Origin: Anaeromyxobacter soli
GTDB lineage: Bacteria > Myxococcota > Myxococcia > Myxococcales > Anaeromyxobacteraceae
NCBI RefSeq assembly: GCF_022808855.1
Contig: NZ_JAKZLF010000010.1
Location: forward strand, 62,001 to 126,000
Length of the DNA: 64,000 bases
Reading direction: 5' to 3'
How positions within the stretch are numbered: the stretch's first letter is position 1; each line of letters begins with the position of its first letter. Under the pieces are notes generated by a model. It did no database searches. It was not told where the DNA came from and saw only the letters and a list, made by a program, of their open reading frames with translations. This document shows, one piece after another, positions 12,487 to 24,554 of this stretch. The position numbers and the translations under genes were made by a program.

Positions 12487-13863
12487 ATGCCTCGCGATCG
12501 CATTCTCGTCATCGACGCCAACCCGCTCGAGGGGGCGTCGCTCCGTGCCGCCCTGTTCGAGCGCGGGTTCGACGCCGTCGAGGCGTCGACCGCGGAGGGC
12601 GCGCTTGCGCTCGTCCCCACCTTCGGTCCGGGTGCGGTCCTGACCGACGCGACGCTGCCCGGCTGCGACGGCGCCGCGATGGTCGGCCGCCTGCGCGCCT
12701 CCCGCTCGGACGCGTCGGTCGTCGTCTCCACGCCGCTCGACCGGCTCGACGCCGCGGTCGCGGCGATGCGCGCCGGCGCCGACAGCTACCTCGTCCGACC
12801 GCTCGATCCGACGCAGACGGTGATCGTGATCGAGAAGGCGCTCGAGCGGCGGCGCCTGCGCCGGGACCGCGCGGCGCTCCGCGAGCGCGCCCGTGCGCGC
12901 GCCTCGATCGTCGGCTCCGCCCCCGAGCTGACCGCGCTCGTCGAGGTGCTCCGCCGCGTCGCGCCGACCAAGGCCGCCGTCCTCGTGCAGGGCGAGGTGG
13001 GCTCGGGGAAGGCGCAGGTCGCGCAGGCGCTCCACGAGTGGTCTCCGCGCCGCGAGCGGCCGTTCGTGCGCGTCAACTGCGCGGCGCGCTCCGAGGCGCT
13101 GCTCGAGGCGGACCTGTTCGGCCACGAGGCCGGCGCGTTCGGCGACGCCGACGAGCGGCGCCCCGGCCGGCTCGAGGACGCCGACGGCGGGACCCTCTAC
13201 CTCGATGAGGTCGGCCGGCTCCCCGCCGCGCTCCAGGTGAAGCTCCTGCGCGTGCTCCAGCAGGGCGAGCTCGAGCGCGTCGGCGGGCGCACGACGATCC
13301 ACGTGGACGTCCGGCTCGTCGCCGGGACGCAGCACGACCTCGCGGAGGAGATCCGGGCGGGCAGCTTCCGCGACGACCTCTACTACCGGCTGAACGTCGT
13401 GTCCCTGGCGCTGCCGCCGCTCCGCGCGCGCAAGAGCGACATCCCCGCGCTCGTGCAGCACTTCCTCGAGACCTCCTCCTTCGCGGCGGGCAGGCGGATC
13501 ACCGGGCTGACGCCCGGCGCGCTGTCCGCGCTCTTCGGCTACGACTGGCCGGGCAACGTGCGCGAGCTCGCCTCGGTGGTGGAGCGCGCGCTCTCGCGGA
13601 CGCAGGGCACGGAGATCGCCGCCGAGGACCTCTCCCCGGTGCTCCAGGGGGGCCGCGTCGACGAGGCCGGCGCCATCGCGCTCATCCCCGGCGCGTCGCT
13701 GTTCGAGATCGAGCGGGAGGCGATCCTCCGCACGCTCGAGCAGGTGGGCGGCTCCACCGCGCGCGCGGCGGAGATCCTCGGCGTCTCGATCCGCAAGATC
13801 CAGTACCGGCTGAAGGAGTACCGGTCGGGCCGCGTGCCGCACGACCTCGCGCTCGGCAGCTGA
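12487..13863 (+). CDS. NtrC-family response regulator with degenerate signature residues
   Basis: A 458-residue protein with a receiver domain (1-120), an AAA+ domain (about 140-375) and a Fis-type helix-turn-helix (about 415-445). The receiver keeps Asp10, phosphoacceptor Asp54 and Ser81/Thr82. The second acidic residue is missing (IDAN), and the conserved Lys is Arg104 (YLVRPLD). In the AAA+ domain, Walker A is GEVGSGKAQ and Walker B GGTLYLDEV. The sigma-54 contact loop GAFTGA reads GAFGDA (216-221), so sigma-54 activation is doubtful. A TTG at 12463 is an alternative start. No cognate kinase is adjacent. Confidence 0.9.
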   Translation: MPRDRILVIDANPLEGASLRAALFERGFDAVEASTAEGALALVPTFGPGAVLTDATLPGCDGAAMVGRLRASRSDASVVVSTPLDRLDAAVAAMRAGADSYLVRPLDPTQTVIVIEKALERRRLRRDRAALRERARARASIVGSAPELTALVEVLRRVAPTKAAVLVQGEVGSGKAQVAQALHEWSPRRERPFVRVNCAARSEALLEADLFGHEAGAFGDADERRPGRLEDADGGTLYLDEVGRLPAALQVKLLRVLQQGELERVGGRTTIHVDVRLVAGTQHDLAEEIRAGSFRDDLYYRLNVVSLALPPLRARKSDIPALVQHFLETSSFAAGRRITGLTPGALSALFGYDWPGNVRELASVVERALSRTQGTEIAAEDLSPVLQGGRVDEAGAIALIPGASLFEIEREAILRTLEQVGGSTARAAEILGVSIRKIQYRLKEYRSGRVPHDLALGS

Positions 13864-13976
13864 CCGCCGCTCCGCGCCACCCCGCCCCTGCGGCCGAACG
13901 GAGGAGCGCTCTCCTGAGCGACCTCGTCGCGCCCGGACGAGTCGCCCTCCCCGAAGCCCGGGCCCTACCTTAGGGA

Positions 13977-14636
13977 ATGGCTTCCGACCGGATCGAATTT
14001 GGCAGCGTCCTCGAGAGCAAGGGCTCCAAGGGCAAGCTCTGGCTCTTCATCATCCCCGTGATCGTCGGCGTCTTCGCGCTCGCGGGGTACGGCATCATGC
14101 AGGTCTCGAAGGCGGGCTCGGTGGAGCGCGAGGCGAAGGCGGCGCAGCAGGAGGTCGCCGAGCTCCACAAGACCGTCGAGCAGCGGGACAAGCTCCTCAC
14201 CGACGCGCGCGCCGAGGAGGGCCTCCAGCGCTCCGCGGGCGCCGCGGCGGCGCTCTTCTACGGCGTGAACCCGAAGGCGCAGGAGAGCGGGATCGCCTTC
14301 GCCCACCCGTCCGAGAAGGCGGTGCGCGTGTACTTCTACGGCCTCGCGGCGCCGCCCGAGGGCCAGGAGTACGTGGTCGCCGCGCGCACGAAGGGCGGCC
14401 AGACGAAGGCGCTCGGCTCCGTGCTCCCGGGCAACGACGGGACGGGCTTCCTCCTCGCCAAGGACGTCCCCGAGGGGACGTCCACCGTCGAGCTGCTCCT
14501 TCGCCCGCGCGATCAGGAGAACCTCGACGGCGCCGAGCCTCGCGTCGCAGCGCGCTACCCGGCGAACGGCGAGCGCGGCATCCTCGCGGAGGCGCCGCCC
14601 GCGCAGGCGCGCCGGGGCCGCGGGCCCCGCGGGTAG
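13977..14636 (+). CDS. Membrane-anchored protein with anti-sigma-like C-terminal domain
   Basis: A 219-residue protein. One transmembrane helix (about 22-42) follows a short N-terminus, then a coiled-coil-like segment (about 48-80) and a globular domain whose layout (VYFYGLAAPPEGQEYVV ... LGSVLPGNDGTGFLLA) resembles the extracytoplasmic domain of RskA-type anti-sigma factors. No N-terminal zinc-finger/ASD is present, so it is not a classical anti-sigma factor. AGGGA abuts the ATG and TACCTT sits ~7 bases further up, so a nearly leaderless transcript is possible. No sigma gene is adjacent. Confidence 0.75.
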   Translation: MASDRIEFGSVLESKGSKGKLWLFIIPVIVGVFALAGYGIMQVSKAGSVEREAKAAQQEVAELHKTVEQRDKLLTDARAEEGLQRSAGAAAALFYGVNPKAQESGIAFAHPSEKAVRVYFYGLAAPPEGQEYVVAARTKGGQTKALGSVLPGNDGTGFLLAKDVPEGTSTVELLLRPRDQENLDGAEPRVAARYPANGERGILAEAPPAQARRGRGPRG

Positions 14637-15073
14637 TCTGCCGGAAGACTCGCGGCTTCACCGGAGCGGCGTAGGGCGGACGGGCGGGCGGCAGCGCGCG
14701 GCGCTGCCCGGCGGCCGGGCAGGCTCGCCCCTGGCAGCGGGCCCGGGCCCGATGATCGAGCAGGCGCGACGGGGGTGCCCAGTCGACGGGCAGCCCCGTC
14801 GCCTGTCTGCACGTCGAACGAGCAGCAGCGCGCCCGGATCTCGGGCAGTGCGCCGATCGGGGCGGGCCGGTATTGACTGAGACGCTTCCCCTTGGCGACA
14901 CTCGATTTTCTTGCTCGTGCAGCGTGCCGTAGCCGCACGGCTCGCCGGTCGCTCCCCGCGCCCCGAGTGGAGCGGAGGCGGCGCACGGTGTGCATCGCGA
15001 TCCGGAGATCCGATCGAGCGGAGGCGCCGCGGTTGCCGCGGCGTGAAGGCGTTTCGCAAAGGGTGAAGTGAGA
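14637..15073 (+). other. 437-bp intergenic leader upstream of gltB
   Basis: I see no credible coding region here. Frames on both strands are interrupted or compositionally unlike the neighbours. The first ~110 bases are GC-extreme and rich in inverted repeats. A somewhat less GC-rich stretch lies at about 14870-14925 (tattgactgagacgcttccc and nearby), the most likely place for the gltB promoter. That would leave a 5' UTR of ~150 bases with a stable hairpin at 15025-15043. I recognise no known riboswitch. Confidence 0.5.
15025..15043 (+). promoter_or_regulatory. Perfect hairpin in the gltB leader
   Basis: CGCCGCGG-TTG-CCGCGGCG gives an 8-bp perfect stem with a 3-nt loop, ending ~30 bases before the gltB start. 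It could modulate translation or attenuate transcription. There is no U tract, so it is not a standard terminator. Confidence 0.4.
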
Positions 15074-19684
<4,611 letters not shown>

Positions 19685-19695
19685 GGAAGACAGCG

Positions 19696-21180
19696 ATGGG
19701 AAAGCCGACTGGATTCATGGAGTACCCGCGGGAGCCGAAGCACGAGCGGCCGCCGCGCGAGCGGATCGGGGACTGGAGCGAGGCGCACCCGCCGTACGCG
19801 GAGGAGACCCTCCGGCAACAGGGCGCGCGCTGCATGGACTGCGGGATCCCCTTCTGCCACACCGGCACGCTCATCGCCGGGATGGCGGCCGGGTGCCCGG
19901 TGAACAACCTCATCCCGGAGTGGAACGACCTCGTCTACCGCGGGCAGTGGCAGGAGGCTTACATCCGGCTCGCCAAGACGAACAACTTCCCCGAGTTCAC
20001 CGGGCGCGTCTGCCCGGCGCCCTGCGAGGGGAGCTGCACGCTCGGCATCAACGAGCCGCCCGTCACGATCAAGCTCATCGAGCACGAGATCGTCGAGCGC
20101 GCCTTCGCCGAGGGCTGGGTGAAGCCGCAGCCGCCGGCCGCGCGCACCGGGAAGCGCGTCGCCGTCATCGGCTCCGGCCCGGCGGGCCTCGCGGCCGCCC
20201 AGCAGCTCAACAAGGCGGGGCACACCGTCACGGTGTTCGAGCGCGCCGACCGCGCCGGCGGGCTCCTCATGTACGGCATCCCGAACATGAAGCTCGACAA
20301 GGCGGTGGTGGAGCGGCGGGTGCAGCTCATCGCGGACGAGGGCGTCCGCTTCGTCACCGAGACCGAGATCGGCAAGCACATCCCCGCGCAGCGGCTCCTC
20401 AAGGACTTCGACGCGGTGGTCCTCGCGGGCGGCGCGACGCAGGCGCGCGATCTCCCGGTCGAGGGGCGGAACCTCGAGGGCATCCACCTCGCGATGGAGT
20501 TCCTCCACGCCAACACGAAGTCGCTGCTCGACTCGCGCCACGCGGACGGGCGGTTCATCTCGGCGAAGGGCCGGGACGTCGTCGTCATCGGCGGCGGCGA
20601 CACCGGCACGGACTGCGTCGGCACGTCGATCCGCCACGGGGCGCGGAGCGTCGTGCAGCTCGAGATCCTCCCGCAGCCCCCGCTCGAGCGCGCGGCCGAC
20701 AACCCGTGGCCGCAGTGGCCCAAGGTCCTCAAGCTCGACTACGGCCAGGAGGAGGCGAAGGAGCTCTGGGGTGCCGACCCGCGCCGCTTCCAGGCGCTGA
20801 CGAAGCGCTTCGTCGGCGACGCGCAGGGCAGGGTGAAGGAGCTGCACGTCGTGGACGTCGAGTGGACGAAGGGACCGGACGGCCGGTTCGGCCCTCGGGA
20901 GGTCGCCGGCTCGGAGCGCGTCGTCCCGGCCGACCTCGTGCTCCTCGCCCTCGGGTTCGTGGGGCCGGAGAAGCCCATGCTGCAGCAGCTGGGCGTGAAG
21001 CTCGACGACCGCGGCAACGTCTGGACGGACGAGAGCAAGATGACGAGCGTCCCCGGCGTGTTCGCGGCGGGCGACATGTCGCGCGGCCAGTCGCTCGTGG
21101 TCTGGGCGATCCGCGAGGGGCGGGAGGCGGCGCAGGGCGTCGACCGCTACCTGTCGTACGGGGAGACGGTGCTTCCGTAG
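19696..21180 (+). CDS. gltD: Glutamate synthase (NADPH) small subunit
   Basis: A 494-residue GOGAT beta subunit that feeds NADPH electrons to GltB through FAD and two 4Fe-4S clusters. The N-terminal cluster cysteines are CMDCGIPFC, then GCPVNN and CPAPCEGSC. The FAD Rossmann motif is [10 protein letters not shown] and the NADPH motif GGGDTGTDC, and the C-terminal FAD site ends in [20 protein letters not shown]. The length is normal for the family. It is an operon partner of gltB. Confidence 0.97.
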   Translation: MGKPTGFMEYPREPKHERPPRERIGDWSEAHPPYAEETLRQQGARCMDCGIPFCHTGTLIAGMAAGCPVNNLIPEWNDLVYRGQWQEAYIRLAKTNNFPEFTGRVCPAPCEGSCTLGINEPPVTIKLIEHEIVERAFAEGWVKPQPPAARTGKRVAVIGSGPAGLAAAQQLNKAGHTVTVFERADRAGGLLMYGIPNMKLDKAVVERRVQLIADEGVRFVTETEIGKHIPAQRLLKDFDAVVLAGGATQARDLPVEGRNLEGIHLAMEFLHANTKSLLDSRHADGRFISAKGRDVVVIGGGDTGTDCVGTSIRHGARSVVQLEILPQPPLERAADNPWPQWPKVLKLDYGQEEAKELWGADPRRFQALTKRFVGDAQGRVKELHVVDVEWTKGPDGRFGPREVAGSERVVPADLVLLALGFVGPEKPMLQQLGVKLDDRGNVWTDESKMTSVPGVFAAGDMSRGQSLVVWAIREGREAAQGVDRYLSYGETVLP

Positions 21181-21755
21181 CCGTCGCGGCGCGCGTTCGC
21201 CGGGCGCGGCCGTGGCCCGACGACGCGCGGCTCGCTCGCGCGCGCAGTGAGGGCGCGCCCACGCGCCGCCGCGGCGCGGCGGCGACCGCGTGCGCCGCTC
21301 CTCCGCGGTGAGGGAGGCTTCGAGCTTCTGCTCGAGCTCGGGCCGTCCCGCGGGGATCGTACGGCGTTCACCGTAAGATGAACTCGGCGCGAGCCGGTCA
21401 TCCGAGCCGAGCGGCTCCCGCGCCGAGGTCCCGCGCGCTGCCACGCCGAGCTCGCAGTGCCGCGGGCGCACGCGACGCGCTCGGCCGCAGGGCCGCGGCG
21501 TCGACGCGGCTCGAGCGCCGGGCGTGCCTGCCCCGTCGAAGGCACACGTCTCAGATTCCACGATGCGGGCCGACCCATCAGAAATGGGCGAACGCACGCC
21601 GAGACTCCTTCTCAATGCGTGCGCCTCGACGCACAGTCTCATCGACCACCAGCTATTGCCAATCGCCATTCCTGCGCCGCGCGCGTCGGAGCGACCCCGC
21701 GCCGGCAACGCAGGAAGGTTCGCGCGCGACGTTTCAGCGCGCGGGAGGAGGTCGT
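21181..21755 (+). other. 575-bp gap without a recognisable gene
   Basis: Open frames exist on both strands but are Arg/Ala/Pro-rich shadows without family features. From about 21540 to 21680 the DNA is visibly less GC-rich than its surroundings, which may mark the promoter and leader of the secreted-protein gene at 21756 or a remnant of foreign DNA. No terminator with a U tract is visible after gltD. No tRNA fold was found by eye. Confidence 0.45.
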
Positions 21756-22181
21756 ATGCGCGTGAAGGGAATGGTCGGGCAGTGGCTCGGGTTTGCGGTC
21801 GTCGCGCTGGCTGTCCTCGGGCCAGGGATCGCCCGGGCCGGGAGCCCGCACTTCGTGAGCGTGACCGTCGAGCGAGACGGGGACACGCTGATCGCAGACG
21901 GGAAAGAGGCCGGTCTCGGGAGCGAGACCCAGGTTCACATCGTGCTGAGCGCCGATGCCGCGTGCATCAATCCTGGCGATCACCACCCCAAGGCGGACAA
22001 CAAGGAAGCCTTCTCGGCGGAGGGCGACTTCCCGGTCCAGAACGGGAAGGCGGTCTTCTTCCTCGAGCTCACCCCCACGTTCCAGCCGGACTGCTCGCCT
22101 CCGATGTCGGTGGTGTTCACCAACGTCAAGGTGTGCGACGAGGAGCACAACGTCTGCACGAGGTTCTCCGGCACGTACTAG
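21756..22181 (+). CDS. Small secreted protein with four cysteines
   Basis: A 141-residue protein with a Sec signal peptide (residues 1 to about 30, cleavage near ARAGS). The mature part of ~110 residues has four cysteines (ACIN, DCSP, and VCDEEHNVC), likely forming two disulfides in the periplasm or medium. The ACINPG...NK segment is loosely reminiscent of small secreted proteins of actinobacteria with a C-x-N-x-G-G pattern, but this is a weak resemblance. GGGAGGAG precedes the ATG at good spacing. Monocistronic by context; function unknown. Confidence 0.82.
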   Translation: MRVKGMVGQWLGFAVVALAVLGPGIARAGSPHFVSVTVERDGDTLIADGKEAGLGSETQVHIVLSADAACINPGDHHPKADNKEAFSAEGDFPVQNGKAVFFLELTPTFQPDCSPPMSVVFTNVKVCDEEHNVCTRFSGTY

Positions 22182-22208
22182 CGGCGCGTGGGAATGCCTG
22201 GGGGCCGC

Positions 22209-22229
22209 GCCGCCCGTCGGGCGGGCGGC
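22209..22229. terminator. GC-rich hairpin between convergent genes
   Basis: GCCGCCCG-TCGGG-CGGGCGGC is an 8-bp perfect stem with a 5-nt loop. It sits between the convergent ends of the secreted-protein gene (22181) and the EamA gene (22277). No U tract; position suggests a bidirectional terminator. Confidence 0.5.
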
Positions 22230-22276
22230 CTCTGGCGGGCGCCCTGCCCCTGGCTGGAGGGTTCATGGAGGCTGCG

Positions 22277-23155
22277 CTAGCGGCGACGCCGCGGCACGAG
22301 GGTGAGCGCGATCCCGGCCAGGATCGCGGCCGCGGAGAGGACGAGCCGCGGCGTGAGGCGCTCGCCGAGCAGCGCCACGCCGCCCACCGCCGCGAGCACC
22401 GGCACGCCGAGCTGGAGGGCGGCCGCACGCGTCGCGCCGAGCGCCGGCACGACCGCGTACCAGAGCGTGTAGCCGCCGCCGGACGCGAGCGCGCCGGAGG
22501 CGACGGCGAGCGCCGCGCCGGCCGCCGTGAGCCGCGAGCCCCACGCCCCGAGGGCCGCCGCCGCGAGCGGCAGCGCGAGCGCCGCCGCCCGGGCGAAGTT
22601 GTCGGCCGTCGTGGCGAGCGGATCGCGGGCCGATCGGCCGCGCAGGCTGTAGACGCCCCACGCCGCGCCCGCGACGATCATCAGGGCCGCGCCCGCCGTC
22701 TCGACGCCGTGCGCGCCCGGTCGCGTCAGCGCGGCGAGCCCGCCGAGCGCGATCGTCACCCCCGCCCACTGCCGCGGCGCGGGGCGAGCTCCCTGGGCGA
22801 CGGCGAGGCCGATCATCGTCACCTGCACGGCCGCGAACAGGAGCAGCGCCCCCGCGCCGGTCGGGAGGCGGACGTACGCGAACGAGAACGGCGCCGCGTA
22901 GACGACCAGGATGGCGGCCGAGGCCCAGCTTCCGCTGCCCCGCCGCCCGCCACGCGCCGCGGCGAGGGCGACGAGGAAGGCCGCGCCGGAGACGATCCGG
23001 AGGCCCGTGAAGCTCGCCGGGTCCGCGAGCGACCCCCGCAGCGCCGCGCGGGCGAGGAGCGAGTTCGCAGCGAAGCAGCCCAGCGCGGCCGCGGTGAGCA
23101 GGGCGACCGCGGCAGGCGGCGGTCGAGCCGCGCCAGGCGCGGCGGGCGCCCTCAT
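22277..23155 (-). CDS. EamA/DMT-family membrane transporter
   Basis: A 292-residue integral membrane protein with about ten hydrophobic helices in two homologous halves, the drug/metabolite transporter (EamA) architecture. Recognisable pieces are SLLARAALRG near the start, an amphipathic GLRIVSGAAFLVAL, and the C-terminal LGVPVLAAVGGVALLGERLT typical of the second EamA repeat. It probably exports a small metabolite; the substrate cannot be predicted. I start at ATG 23155, where the first helix begins soon after; the upstream frame is unstructured Arg/Pro sequence. Confidence 0.88.
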   Translation of the reverse strand: MRAPAAPGAARPPPAAVALLTAAALGCFAANSLLARAALRGSLADPASFTGLRIVSGAAFLVALAAARGGRRGSGSWASAAILVVYAAPFSFAYVRLPTGAGALLLFAAVQVTMIGLAVAQGARPAPRQWAGVTIALGGLAALTRPGAHGVETAGAALMIVAGAAWGVYSLRGRSARDPLATTADNFARAAALALPLAAAALGAWGSRLTAAGAALAVASGALASGGGYTLWYAVVPALGATRAAALQLGVPVLAAVGGVALLGERLTPRLVLSAAAILAGIALTLVPRRRR

Positions 23156-23336
23156 GCGGGCCCGATCGGCCGGATCGCTGGGTTCCTGCAACTCTGGCCT
23201 CCAGGAAGAGGGACGGCCGGGCGACCATAACGCGCCGCCCGGACGCGCGCGTGCGCCGCTGCGTTCGCCTCCGCCCCGGAAGCGGCGCCCGCCGGGCGTG
23301 CGCGCGGCGCGCCGTTCCGCTACGTCACTGTTCTCC

Positions 23337-24503
23337 ATGCGTGCGCGAGTCGCCCTCGTGGTCGTCGCGGTCCTCGCCTCCGTCGCGTGCGTCTCCTCGC
23401 GTGAGGACAGGGTCGAGCGGCGCGCGGTGAAGGTGCTCCCGGCGGCCGCGCCGCTCGAGCCCCCGGCGATCCGCATCCTCTTCTTCGGGGACTTCGGGGC
23501 GGTCACCCCCCAGCAGGGCGCCGTCGCGCGCGCGATGCTGGCGGAGAACGCCGCCGCTCCGTTCGACCTCGCGATCCACGTCGGCGACAACCTCTACGCC
23601 TGCGGCCCCGACCCGCGCGTCCGCAACGCCGCGAGCTGCGCCTTCGAGGCGGACGGGAACACGGTGCGCCCCGGGCAGGACATCGGCGCGGACGGGCGCT
23701 TCGCGCGGTCGTTCGAGCGCCGCCTCGAGGGGCTCTCGCGCGGCGGCGAGCCCGTCCCGGTGTACCTCGCGATCGGGAACCACGACGTGAGGGTGGACGG
23801 GCCGTGCCGCCGCGAGCTCCGCGGGCCGCCCGCCACCGAGCAGCGCGTGAAGGCGTGCCTCGAGGTGCAGCACCAGGGTCCGCACTGGAGGATGCCCGGG
23901 AGGCACTACGTCGTCGAGCGCGGGCCGGCGCGGCTCATCGTGATCGACACGCTGCTCCTCGCGGGCGACTACGGCGGGTTCCGGTGGGAGGACGAGCTCG
24001 ACTTCGTCCGCCGCGCGTCCGCGGGCTGCGGAGGCGAGCGTCACTGCTTCGTGGTGGGGCACTACTACGCCGACGTCGCGGGCGACCCGCGGAACCGCGC
24101 CGCCATGGTCCGCCAGCCGGAGTATGTGCGCAGGGTGCGGCAGCTCGAGGACGCGATGGGGGACCGCATCTCGGGGTGGCTCGCCGGTCACGCCCACGAC
24201 CTGCAGCACCTCCGCACGGCGCGCGGTCACGACGAGTTCATCGCCGCCTCGACCTCCTCGACGCACCCCAAGCCGTTCGCCGGGCCCTTCGCGGGCGGCC
24301 GGTCGCTGTACTGGTCGCAGCGGTGGGGCTTCGGGGTGCTCGAGGTGAACGCCGCCGGCTGGGAGATGAGGCTCGTCGGGCGGGATCGCCGGAGCCTCTA
24401 CTGCTGCCGGGCCGTCGGCCGCGGGCATTGCGAGCCGTACGCCTGCAACCCGGTCACGGCGACCCCCGGCCCCGTGCGAGCCCGCCGCGCTCCTCGGGCG
24501 TGA
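23337..24503 (+). CDS. Lipoprotein calcineurin-like metallophosphoesterase
   Basis: A 388-residue exported phosphoesterase. The signal peptide ends in the lipobox ASVAC (Cys18). Metal-binding motifs of the calcineurin/purple-acid-phosphatase fold appear in order: GDFG (Asp52), HVGDN (Asp84), GNHD, then VGHYY and AGHAHD. A C-terminal Cys-containing tail follows (YCCRAVGRGHCEPYAC), probably disulfide-bonded. It would hydrolyse phosphomonoesters or diesters at the cell envelope; substrate unknown. Start ATG 23337 gives the signal peptide. Confidence 0.88.
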   Translation: MRARVALVVVAVLASVACVSSREDRVERRAVKVLPAAAPLEPPAIRILFFGDFGAVTPQQGAVARAMLAENAAAPFDLAIHVGDNLYACGPDPRVRNAASCAFEADGNTVRPGQDIGADGRFARSFERRLEGLSRGGEPVPVYLAIGNHDVRVDGPCRRELRGPPATEQRVKACLEVQHQGPHWRMPGRHYVVERGPARLIVIDTLLLAGDYGGFRWEDELDFVRRASAGCGGERHCFVVGHYYADVAGDPRNRAAMVRQPEYVRRVRQLEDAMGDRISGWLAGHAHDLQHLRTARGHDEFIAASTSSTHPKPFAGPFAGGRSLYWSQRWGFGVLEVNAAGWEMRLVGRDRRSLYCCRAVGRGHCEPYACNPVTATPGPVRARRAPRA

Positions 24504-24527
24504 GCTCGCCAACGGAGGAGCGAGCTC
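24502..24527. terminator. Hairpin between convergent phosphoesterase and DUF748 genes
   Basis: GAGCTCGC and GCGAGCTC form an 8-bp perfect stem around a 10-nt loop, starting within the stop codon of the phosphoesterase gene. It lies between two convergent genes and lacks a U tract. Confidence 0.45.
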
Positions 24528-24554
24528 CCGGGCGGCGCCGCGGGGCGGCGTCCC

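Noticed and set aside
21181-21755. tRNA or small gene in the gap after gltD
   Set aside because: No cloverleaf, no TTC-type T-loop with matching arms, and open frames lack features.
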